From contig JAZDHC010000143.1 in NCBI GenBank assembly GCA_043806395.1, forward strand, positions 1 to 32,093: a stretch of DNA of 32,093 bases, given 5' to 3'. Origin of the DNA: CG2-30-40-21 sp043806395. GTDB lineage: Bacteria > UBA9089 > CG2-30-40-21. The notes below the pieces were generated by a model that saw nothing but the letters and a program-made list of their open reading frames with translations, was not told where the DNA came from and searched no databases. This document shows, piece after piece, positions 7,766 to 15,306 of the stretch; the first letter of the stretch is position 1, and every line of letters starts with the position of its first letter. Made by a program: the position numbers and the translations under genes.

Positions 7766-9874
7766 TTAATAACTACTGTTTTTCCGTATTTCTGTGGCGA
7801 ATTTCCCTTCCCCCCACAACGCCCCTGTCGGACACGCTTCCACGCACTTACCACAAGAATCACACTCGGTTTCAGCCAATGGCTTGCCAAAGGTTGGCTC
7901 AATGGTTGTCTCAAACCCGCGATTAACAAAGCCGAGGGCACCAATCCCCTTTATCTCCAGACATATCCGTACACACTTGCCACACCTGACACATTTATTT
8001 GGATCCCGCAAGATAGCTGGATTGGAGCTATCTATTCTGTAATGATGTACCTTGCCGGATTTGAACCTATCCAGATCAACACCATATTCAATCCCGTACT
8101 TTCGCAAGGAACACTTATCAATGGCATTACATCCACACTCAAGGCAGCGGTTAGCCTCGGTTATGGCATTTACTTGCTTCAGTCCAAGCTCAACCTCATC
8201 AAAGCCCTTCAGCCTTTCCGCAATCTCAAGCTCTGGCATCCTTACCCGTGCCTGTTTTTCCACGCCCTCAAATTCGACACCATCAACTTCATCAAGACTG
8301 CCCTTGCTCACATTAAATATCAATGTCTCAGGGATAATCTTAAGCCCTCCTCGCAGGTATTGAGCAATCGAGTCAGCTGCTCTCTTACCACCAGCAATTG
8401 CCTCAATCACTGTTGACGCACCGCTTACCACATCACCAGCAGCAAACACACCAGCCCTGCCAGCACCCATATTATTATCAACTACTATTGTTTTGCCCCT
8501 GCCCAGATGAATGCCCTGTTCCTCAGCCAGACACGCAACCCCTGGAAACTGACCAATGGCTGCAATCACTGTATCAACAGCTATCGTAACCTCAGAGCCT
8601 TCAATGGGTACTGGCTTTCTCCTGCCGCTTGAGTCCGGCTCACCAAGCTCCATCCTGATACACTCAATCGCCTCTACCTTGCTATTTCCAATTACCCGTA
8701 CAGGGGCAGACAGGAAGTGAAACTGAACCCCCTCATGCTCTGCCTCATTAATCTCCACCTCATTAGCCGGCATCTCAGCCCTTGAGCGACGATATATCAG
8801 CATCACCTCATCTGCACCCAGCCGCAGGGATGTTCGAGCCGCATCAATGGCTGAATTCCCACCACCAATCACAGCTACTCTGCCCTTGAGTTTGATTTCC
8901 TTATTCAACCCCATATCCCGCAGGAAATCAATCGCAGATAGAACACCCTCAATCTCATCACCATTTACACCTAAACGAGAACTTCCGTGTGCCCCAATGC
9001 CAATAAACACTGCCTCAAAGCCATCACTCATCAGGCTGTCTATGGTAAAATCATTGCCAAGGGACATGTCACATTTTATTTCAACCCCATGTTTACAAAT
9101 ACCTGCAATCTCTTTATCTAACACATCTTTAGGCAACCTGTATTCTGGTATCCCATATCTCAGCATCCCGCCCGGTTCAGGCAATGCCTCAAATATTGTA
9201 CATTCATAACCCATGCCTGCCAGATAATAGGCACAACTCAATGAGGCAGGACCTGCCCCAATCAATGCCACTTTCTTGCCATTTTTTGACTGCTGACTGT
9301 TGACTGCCGACTGCTTATCAGGGCAGACACATAGGTCTGCCCCTACTTCCCAGTCTGCCACAAACCGTTTCAAGAAGTCAATTGCCACTGGTTCATCAAC
9401 CCTATTCCGTCTACACGCCAACTCACATGGTCTCACACAAACCCTGCCGCAAACTGCTGGCAATGGGTTATTTTCCCGTATAACTCGGGCAGCCTCTTGA
9501 TATTTACCCTCAGCTATCAACCCAATATAATCCTTAACCCTCACCCCTGCCGGACAAGCCATCTGGCATGGCGGCAGGCAATCACCATAATGGTCCGAAA
9601 AAAGCAACTCCAGACACAACTTGCGAGTTTCACGGATAAGCTCGCTCATGGTGGTAATTACCATGCCATCCCGCACCATCGTTGCACATGATGGAACCAA
9701 TGGTCTTCGTTCACCCTCAACCTCTACCACACACAGAAAACATGACCCAAATGGCAAAAGCTGTTTATCATGACAAAGGGTTGGGATATCAATCCCATTC
9801 AGCCTGGCTGCCTCCAGAATTGTTGCAGACTCATCCACCATATATTCTTGTTTATCTATAATTATTTTTACCAT
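7766..9874 (-). CDS. Fe-S/FAD NAD(P)H oxidoreductase, StnC/SfrB-like (GltD-type) subunit
   Basis: 702-residue multidomain redox protein. Residues 1-80 are a NuoG-like [2Fe-2S] domain (C34, C45, C48, C63). Residues ~95-160 are a GltD/DPD-type Fe-S domain (C99, C103, C107, C142, C146, C150, C154). From ~200 comes a GltD-type flavoprotein with FAD motif GAGPASLSCAYYLAG, a second nucleotide fold GGGNSAIDAARTSL followed by the YRRSRAEMP block typical of NADPH binding, and AAGDVVSG. The C-terminus carries two [4Fe-4S] sites (CVRCGKCVRIC, CDSCGKCVEACP) resembling the NuoG ferredoxin module. With nuoE2 and nuoF2 upstream this gives the composition of the Stn (Sporomusa-type Nfn) transhydrogenases, which couple NADPH, NAD and ferredoxin. 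The residue 177-198 linker is a repeat insertion. SfrB-like roles cannot be excluded. Confidence 0.85.
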   Translation of the reverse strand: MVKIIIDKQEYMVDESATILEAARLNGIDIPTLCHDKQLLPFGSCFLCVVEVEGERRPLVPSCATMVRDGMVITTMSELIRETRKLCLELLFSDHYGDCLPPCQMACPAGVRVKDYIGLIAEGKYQEAARVIRENNPLPAVCGRVCVRPCELACRRNRVDEPVAIDFLKRFVADWEVGADLCVCPDKQSAVNSQQSKNGKKVALIGAGPASLSCAYYLAGMGYECTIFEALPEPGGMLRYGIPEYRLPKDVLDKEIAGICKHGVEIKCDMSLGNDFTIDSLMSDGFEAVFIGIGAHGSSRLGVNGDEIEGVLSAIDFLRDMGLNKEIKLKGRVAVIGGGNSAIDAARTSLRLGADEVMLIYRRSRAEMPANEVEINEAEHEGVQFHFLSAPVRVIGNSKVEAIECIRMELGEPDSSGRRKPVPIEGSEVTIAVDTVIAAIGQFPGVACLAEEQGIHLGRGKTIVVDNNMGAGRAGVFAAGDVVSGASTVIEAIAGGKRAADSIAQYLRGGLKIIPETLIFNVSKGSLDEVDGVEFEGVEKQARVRMPELEIAERLKGFDEVELGLKQVNAITEANRCLECGCNAIDKCSLRKYGIEYGVDLDRFKSGKVHHYRIDSSNPAILRDPNKCVRCGKCVRICLEIKGIGALGFVNRGFETTIEPTFGKPLAETECDSCGKCVEACPTGALWGEGKFATEIRKNSSY
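9281..9346. repeat. In-frame palindromic/short-tandem repeat inside the 702-aa flavoprotein gene
   Basis: The 66 bp encode residues 177-198 between the Fe-S and FAD domains. They consist of a hairpin (GGGCAGAC at 9321-9328, GTCTGCCC at 9335-9342) and a short ACTG-type repeat (9287-9314, units TGACTGC/TGACTGT). Neither part looks like protein-coding DNA, and the encoded GADLCVCPDKQSAVNSQQ is unlike the flanking domains. It keeps frame and lies in a linker, as Rickettsia palindromic elements do. I infer an insertion; a strain without it would prove this. Confidence 0.7.
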
Positions 9875-9919
9875 AAATACTGCCTTAAATTCCTTTTATT
9901 ATGTAGATGCAGGTAACCA

Positions 9920-10054
9920 CTAACCTCTTCCTTGAATTTCACTAACCCTGATACTGTTTTGTATCTTTTTCTTATGATCGGAATATAAGGCTATCCCTAC
10001 CATTATAACACCAAATATAGCAATCATACCCATACCAATTAATATACTTTCCAT
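9920..10054 (-). CDS. Putative 44-residue single-TM microprotein
   Basis: An ATG at 10054, preceded by a purine-rich GAAGGGAA, opens a 44-codon frame. The peptide starts MESILIGMGMIAIFGVIMVGIALY (one clear TM helix, residues 3-24) and continues with a basic tail SDHKKKIQNSIRV. It fills the otherwise unexplained gap between nuoF2 and the 702-aa flavoprotein gene, on the same strand. The hydrophobic-then-basic layout favours a real small membrane protein. It could tether the soluble NuoE2/NuoF2/flavoprotein set to the membrane. No homologue is recognised. Confidence 0.55.
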   Translation of the reverse strand: MESILIGMGMIAIFGVIMVGIALYSDHKKKIQNSIRVSEIQGRG

Positions 10055-10107
10055 TTCCCTTCTTCTGTCAAGACAACTAATAATTATAATAGCCATAAAG
10101 CTGATAA

Positions 10108-11904
10108 CTAATTGCTTATGCCATACCTGTCCACCTTAATAATTGCTTCCAACTTGCATTTAGCCACACACTGCCCGCACCTGACACATTTATTCGCATC
10201 GATTACATGCAGTTTTTTCTTCTCCCCGATGATAGCCCCAGTTGGACATACCTTAATACACAGCCCACACCCTTTACAACGGTCATCAATGATGGCAAAC
10301 GATATTAATTCTTTACAAGCCTTTGCTGTACATCTACGATGCTTGATATGCAACTCATACTCATCCCTGAAATACCTCAAGGTTGTCAACACTGGATTTG
10401 GGGCAGTCTGCCCAAGCCCGCACAATGATGTATTTTTTACCTTTTGTGCCAAATTCTCCAATAATTCAATATCGCCTTCAACACCATGACCGGAGACTAT
10501 CCTTTCCAATATCTCCAGCATCCGTCTGGTGCCAATCCTGCAAAAAGTACATTTACCACACGATTCGTTTTGGGTAAAATTGAGAAAAAATCTGGCAATA
10601 TCTACCATACAGATGGTATCATCCATTACCACCATGCCACCTGAACCCATGATGGCACCAGTTTGGTTAATGGAATCATAATCAACCGGCGTATCAAGCA
10701 GACTTGATGGGATACACCCACCAGAGGGACCACCCATCTGAACTGCCTTAAACTCATGCTTGCCAGTGCCAGAGGTGCTACCTCCTACCCCGCCGCCAAT
10801 CCCAAAGATAACATCTCTCAGGCTCATGCCCATGGGAACCTCAACCAGACCACCTCGCTGTATCTTGCCAGCTAAGGCAAACACCTTTGTCCCCTTACTT
10901 TTTTCCGTACCAAAAGCGGCATAGCTTTCTGCCCCTTTCAGGATAATCCAGGGAATATTTGCCAATGTCTCTACATTGTTGATATTAGTCGGCTTACCAT
11001 ATAATCCGGAGATAGCTGGAAACGGTGGTCTTAACCGCGGCATCCCCCGTTTACCCTCAATAGAGGCAATCAAAGCTGTCTCCTCACCGCAGACAAAGGC
11101 GCCAGCCCCTTCCTTTATCAAAATCTCAAATCCAAAATCACTCCCACAGACATTTGGACCAATAACCCCGGTCTTCGTAGCCTGCTCAATGGCTATCCTC
11201 AGTCTCTTTATCGCCAATGGGTATTCAGCCCGAACATAAATATACCCATGATGGCTGCCGATAGCATAACCTCCAATAAGCATGCCCTCAATCACGCTAT
11301 GTGGATCACCCTCCAGCACACTTCTATCCATAAATGCACCCGGGTCACCCTCGTCTGCATTACAGATGAAATATTTTTCATCACCCGGGCTCTTTGCCGC
11401 AAATCCCCACTTTACTCCGGTGGGAAATCCGGCTCCACCTCGTCCACGCAAACCAGATTGAGTAATCTCATCAATTACTTGTGAGGGCGACATCTCCAAA
11501 AGCACCCGACGAATTGCCTTATAGCCATCCAGACTAATATATTCATCAATTGACTCCGGCGATATAACCCCACAGTTGCGAAGTACAATCCGTTTTTGTT
11601 TATTAAGACACTCCTCGTCTTCCAAAGAGATCAGCCATTCGGTAATGATCCTGCCATCAAGCACATGCTCATCAAGTATCCGCTCTACCATATCAGGGGT
11701 CACATGTTTATAGGTAACCTTTCCATCAGGCAAGATAACATCAACCAGCACTTCATTGTAGCACATGCCAATACAACCAGTCTCGGAAAGCACCACATCC
11801 AATTCACGGGTAGAAATCCCTTGCATCAATCGTTCATAAACCTTTTTGCCACCCGAGGCAATTCCACAACTGCCCAAACCAACAACAATATGTGCCTTCT
11901 GCAT
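10108..11904 (-). CDS. NuoF/HydB-like NADH-binding subunit, second copy (StnB-like)
   Basis: 598-residue flavin/NADH subunit. The N-terminus (1-100) is a thioredoxin-like [2Fe-2S] domain (C13, C44, C48 visible, with the usual first cysteine not obvious). The NuoF core follows: GLRGRGGAGFPTGVKW and NADEGDPGAFMDR for FMN/NADH, EGAGAFVCGEETALI, and ESCGKCTFCRIG...CGLGQ for the N3 [4Fe-4S] cluster. The C-terminal ~70 residues add two [4Fe-4S] sites (CKGCGLCIKVCP, CVRCGQCVAKC). This longer HydB/HndC architecture marks electron-bifurcating enzymes rather than standard complex I NuoF. Upstream is nuoE2 (12-bp gap) and downstream the NADPH-type flavoprotein, so the likely unit is a three-subunit NADH/NADPH/ferredoxin enzyme. 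Confidence 0.9.
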   Translation of the reverse strand: MQKAHIVVGLGSCGIASGGKKVYERLMQGISTRELDVVLSETGCIGMCYNEVLVDVILPDGKVTYKHVTPDMVERILDEHVLDGRIITEWLISLEDEECLNKQKRIVLRNCGVISPESIDEYISLDGYKAIRRVLLEMSPSQVIDEITQSGLRGRGGAGFPTGVKWGFAAKSPGDEKYFICNADEGDPGAFMDRSVLEGDPHSVIEGMLIGGYAIGSHHGYIYVRAEYPLAIKRLRIAIEQATKTGVIGPNVCGSDFGFEILIKEGAGAFVCGEETALIASIEGKRGMPRLRPPFPAISGLYGKPTNINNVETLANIPWIILKGAESYAAFGTEKSKGTKVFALAGKIQRGGLVEVPMGMSLRDVIFGIGGGVGGSTSGTGKHEFKAVQMGGPSGGCIPSSLLDTPVDYDSINQTGAIMGSGGMVVMDDTICMVDIARFFLNFTQNESCGKCTFCRIGTRRMLEILERIVSGHGVEGDIELLENLAQKVKNTSLCGLGQTAPNPVLTTLRYFRDEYELHIKHRRCTAKACKELISFAIIDDRCKGCGLCIKVCPTGAIIGEKKKLHVIDANKCVRCGQCVAKCKLEAIIKVDRYGISN

Positions 11905-11916
11905 ACAATCTCCCTC

Positions 11917-12384
11917 TCAATAATTCTCCAACATCTCTTTAATCCTGTCCTCATTCAGCCTTCCATACACATCCTCATCAATCATAACCACAGGTGCCAG
12001 ACTACAACACCCAAGGCAAGAAACCTTATCAAGGGTAAACCTCATATCAGCGGTTGTGTTACCCGGCAAGACACCGAGTTTATCTGCCATAATCATGGTT
12101 ATGTTCTCTGCCCCGGACACATGACAGGCCGTACCATGACAGGCACGGATGATATGTTCACCAACAGGAGAAAACCTGAACTGGGTGTAGAATGTTGCTA
12201 CCCCATATACCTCACTTGGTTTTAATCCAAGACCATTTGCAACGATGGTCATGGATTCCTCGGATAAATACCCATACAACCCTTGTGCCTTTTGTAGCAC
12301 GGGTATGAGTCCACCTGATTTACCCTGATATTCAAAAAGGATATATGTCAATTCATCTTGATTTTTAGAACATTGGCATCCCAT
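11917..12384 (-). CDS. NuoE/HydC-like [2Fe-2S] subunit, second copy (StnA-like)
   Basis: 155-residue thioredoxin-like [2Fe-2S] protein. Ligands C82-x4-C87 (CHGTACHV) and C123-x3-C127 (CLGCCSLAPV) match the NuoE/HydC pattern, with FYTQFRFSPVGEH between the helical and Trx-like domains. It is shorter than the other NuoE in this operon (192 residues). It starts 2 bp after the nuoJ stop and is followed closely by nuoF2, so it is translated as part of the operon. Its partner is probably the adjacent NuoF2. Confidence 0.92.
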   Translation of the reverse strand: MGCQCSKNQDELTYILFEYQGKSGGLIPVLQKAQGLYGYLSEESMTIVANGLGLKPSEVYGVATFYTQFRFSPVGEHIIRACHGTACHVSGAENITMIMADKLGVLPGNTTADMRFTLDKVSCLGCCSLAPVVMIDEDVYGRLNEDRIKEMLENY

Positions 12385-12386
12385 GG

Positions 12387-12908
12387 TTATTCTCCCTTCC
12401 TTCCAATCACTATCGCCCCAATCAATGCCACCAATAGTACAAATGAAACTAATTCAAATGGCAAGACGAATTGTCCTAATAATAATTTTCCAATTTGGGA
12501 TATATCACCAATAATTGGTACTGCTACCGTTTCATTCCATTTCATAGCCTTCAAGATATAAAAGATAAGGCAAAACAAAACACCTGAGGTAACTATTGCC
12601 ACCCCTTTTAATTGATTTCCCTGATGATTCGCCATGTCTGAAACCTTATAGGTCAACATGATAAGAAACATAAAGAGAACAACAATTGCCCCAACAAAGA
12701 TAAATACCTGAATGATTGCCAGAAACTCTGCATTAAGGGTAATAAACAACCCGGCTACACTCAAAAGAAACACAGCCAGAAATAATACTGCATGCACTAA
12801 ATTTCTCACTGTCACCACCAGCACACCGCAAACAATACCAATAGCTGCCAGCACGAAAAACGCCATATTTGGTAATAACCATGAACAAATAGCATCAATA
12901 TTTATCAT
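12387..12908 (-). CDS. nuoJ: NADH-quinone oxidoreductase subunit J
   Basis: Five-TM subunit of complex I, about 173 residues from the chosen ATG. Family signatures: VVTVRNLVHAVLFLAVFLLSVAGLFITLNAEFLAIIQVF (TM2-TM3 block, quoted here in pieces: RNLVHAVLFL, LNAEFLAIIQV) and FVGAIVVLFMFLIML, the helix with the pi-bulge in structures. A GTG at 12917 and an ATG at 12911 are also in frame. I favour the ATG at 12908 because GGGGTGG lies at the best spacing. A 2-bp gap leads into nuoE2 rather than the expected nuoK. Confidence 0.94.
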   Translation of the reverse strand: MINIDAICSWLLPNMAFFVLAAIGIVCGVLVVTVRNLVHAVLFLAVFLLSVAGLFITLNAEFLAIIQVFIFVGAIVVLFMFLIMLTYKVSDMANHQGNQLKGVAIVTSGVLFCLIFYILKAMKWNETVAVPIIGDISQIGKLLLGQFVLPFELVSFVLLVALIGAIVIGRKGE

Positions 12909-12919
12909 CATATCCACCC

Positions 12920-13411
12920 CTATCTGGTTTTAAGTACTACGCCTTCCAGACCTGTCAATCTTTGCTGCAAATCAATAAGTAAATTCTTCAACATCCCTAT
13001 CTCTTCTATTTGGACATTGACCAGCCTGTCTTTTTCTGTAACCTTCAAATGCTCCTCAACCACTGTCTCGGTTTGAACCACCCTTCTCCACATCATTACC
13101 CACTGCCCGGCCAATCCGGCCAGCACCATGAGTACTGCACCAAAGGTAACCTGAAGCCAGAACATCATATCCCCAAATCGATTATTCGTATCATTAAGTC
13201 GCTGATCCATAGCCGTAAACCGTTGATCCATACTTTTTTCCATAGCCACAAACCGTTGATTTATCATTTGTTCCAAACTATCCAGCCTTGTCTCAATCTT
13301 AGCCAGTCTTACTTCAACACTTGTTTCTCCTTGTGTCGCATACACCAACTGTGTATTGCCCAACAAACAACATATTCCTGCCACAATCAGTATGCTTTGC
13401 TTAATCCACAT
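12920..13411 (-). CDS. Coiled-coil membrane protein in nuo operon (nuoH-nuoJ gap)
   Basis: 163-residue protein of unknown function. A signal peptide or anchor (MWIKQSILIVAGICCLLGNTQ) is followed by a coiled coil with MDQRF-type repeats (RFVAMEKSMDQRFTAMDQRL, about residues 53-73), a TM helix (VTFGAVLMVLAGLAGQWVMMW) and a second amphipathic helix. The ATG at 13411 follows GGAGG by 8 bp; a GTG lies one codon upstream. It shares plan, not obvious sequence, with the proteins at 7008-7430 and 23393-23845. Its position between nuoH and nuoJ suggests co-expression with the membrane arm. Confidence 0.75.
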   Translation of the reverse strand: MWIKQSILIVAGICCLLGNTQLVYATQGETSVEVRLAKIETRLDSLEQMINQRFVAMEKSMDQRFTAMDQRLNDTNNRFGDMMFWLQVTFGAVLMVLAGLAGQWVMMWRRVVQTETVVEEHLKVTEKDRLVNVQIEEIGMLKNLLIDLQQRLTGLEGVVLKTR

Positions 13412-13424
13412 CACTGCATCCTCC

Positions 13425-14483
13425 TCATATCAACACCATCACCAATCCAGTCAATCCAATATTCAAAAACGCAAGCGGCAGCAATACCTTCCAGCCAAAC
13501 CCCATCAATTGATCCACTCGAATGCGGGGGTATGTCCATCTAAACCATATAAATAAAAACACAATCGCATATGTCTTTGCCAAGAACCATACAATTGGTG
13601 GCAAAGACAGAGGAATTCCGGGTATCCCATTCCATCCGCCCAAAAACAGTGTAGCACAAACAGCTGAAGCAACAAACATATTGGCATATTCAGCCAGGAA
13701 AAACATGGCAAACTTAATGCCGCCATATTCGGTATGAAATCCAGCAATCAGTTCTGATTCTGCCTCAGGCAAGTCAAATGGTGCCCGATTACATTCTGCA
13801 ACTGCTGCAATGATAAACAAAATAAATGCCAGAGGTTGTTTGATAATATACCAGCAATCCTGCTGGCTAACAATAATATCACTCAGTTTCAAAGAGCCAG
13901 CCAACATTATTACCCCAATCACTGAAAGGCTCATAGCCAGTTCATAGCTCACAATCTGGGCACTGGAACGAATCCCGCCAAGCAGGGAATACTTATTCCC
14001 GGATGACCAGCCAGCCATGATTATGCCGATAACCCCTATGCTGCCAACAGCCATGAGATAAAGCACGCCAAGGTTTAAATCCCTGACAATCAAGCCCGGT
14101 GACCATGGCAGGACAACATAAGCCATCACCGCCGGAGACATAACAATCACTGGTGCCAGAAAAAATGTCCATTTATCCGCTACCTTAGGCATAATATTTT
14201 CTTTAAGTAATAGCTTAATTGCATCAGCTGCTGTCTGCAATATTCCAAAGGGTCCAACTCGTGTTGGTCCAAGCCTGTCTTGTATATAGCCGGCAATCTT
14301 GCGTTCAGCCAGAACAAGCATCATAGCATTAACCGAGATAAATCCACCAATCACGGATAATGCTACAACCATGGCTACCACGCTTACCACTAAAACAGGT
14401 GGCAGGTGATATGCTTCACACATATTCACCAGCCAATACTGGATATTGTCTACTAATTGTTGTGTATTATATAAAAACTGCAT
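13425..14483 (-). CDS. nuoH: NADH-quinone oxidoreductase subunit H
   Basis: 352-residue membrane subunit that forms the quinone-chamber floor with NuoB and NuoD. Diagnostic blocks: ERKIAGYIQDRLGPTRVGP in the first cytoplasmic loop and AECNRAPFDLPEAESELI followed by AGFHTEYGG, which carries the conserved acidic residues of the E-channel. The C-terminal FIWFRWTYPRIRVDQLMGF is also typical. The ATG follows GAGG at good spacing. Upstream lies the long tandem array separating it from nuoI. Confidence 0.97.
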   Translation of the reverse strand: MQFLYNTQQLVDNIQYWLVNMCEAYHLPPVLVVSVVAMVVALSVIGGFISVNAMMLVLAERKIAGYIQDRLGPTRVGPFGILQTAADAIKLLLKENIMPKVADKWTFFLAPVIVMSPAVMAYVVLPWSPGLIVRDLNLGVLYLMAVGSIGVIGIIMAGWSSGNKYSLLGGIRSSAQIVSYELAMSLSVIGVIMLAGSLKLSDIIVSQQDCWYIIKQPLAFILFIIAAVAECNRAPFDLPEAESELIAGFHTEYGGIKFAMFFLAEYANMFVASAVCATLFLGGWNGIPGIPLSLPPIVWFLAKTYAIVFLFIWFRWTYPRIRVDQLMGFGWKVLLPLAFLNIGLTGLVMVLI

Positions 14484-14502
14484 TTTGAAAACCTCATGTT
14501 GG

Positions 14503-14835
<333 letters not shown>

Positions 14836-15306
14836 CTACTTATACCTCGTAACCTCCGGCTCCTTTGTCAACCCTTCAATATCATATATCATTTTATCTC
14901 GACTATAGCAAGCCATTTCATAACAACCAGTCATACGGATAGCATCCTTTGGGCATGCCTCCACGCACAACCCACAGAATATACACCTTGATATATCAAT
15001 AATATAGCTTTCAACCTTTTTATCACAGCCTTGTACATCCGGCTCATCCATAACTACGGTTGTAATCTTGATTGCCTCAGCCGGGCAATATCTGGCACAT
15101 AATCCACAGCCAACGCACAACAATTGCCCATTCTCATCCACATTCAATCTTTGTAACCCACGGAATCCTTCTGCTACAGGCATTCTCTGGGTTGGATACT
15201 GAATGGTCACTGATGGCGTAAAAAGATGCTTAAAGGTTACTAATAGACCATGAATTAATTCTATGATAATTGTAAAAAAACCTATCTTTGGTGTATACTG
15301 TTTCAT
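14836..15306 (-). CDS. nuoI: NADH-quinone oxidoreductase subunit I
   Basis: 156-residue peripheral-arm subunit carrying clusters N6a and N6b. Two complete ferredoxin motifs are seen: C64-x2-C67-x2-C70-x3-C74 (CVGCGLCARYCP) and C108-x2-C111-x2-C114-x3-C118 (CIFCGLCVEACP). I choose the ATG at 15304-15306 (MKQYTPKIGFF) because it overlaps the nuoG stop as ATGA and GGAG lies 8 bp upstream. A longer frame to 15360 exists but overlaps nuoG by 58 bp. The N-terminal hydrophobic helix, which anchors NuoI to the membrane arm, is present. Confidence 0.96.
   Translation of the reverse strand: MKQYTPKIGFFTIIIELIHGLLVTFKHLFTPSVTIQYPTQRMPVAEGFRGLQRLNVDENGQLLCVGCGLCARYCPAEAIKITTVVMDEPDVQGCDKKVESYIIDISRCIFCGLCVEACPKDAIRMTGCYEMACYSRDKMIYDIEGLTKEPEVTRYK

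Noticed and set aside
7747..7944. Second frame overlapping the 702-aa gene, and similar overlapping frames elsewhere
   Set aside because: They lie antisense to or out of frame with clearly conserved nuo genes, with no domain or ribosome binding site. I treat them as shadows.
7766..9874. Simple glutamate synthase small subunit (GltD)
   Set aside because: The extra N-terminal [2Fe-2S] and C-terminal double [4Fe-4S] modules, lack of a gltB, and the upstream nuoE2/nuoF2 genes argue for a bifurcating or NADPH-linked redox partner instead.
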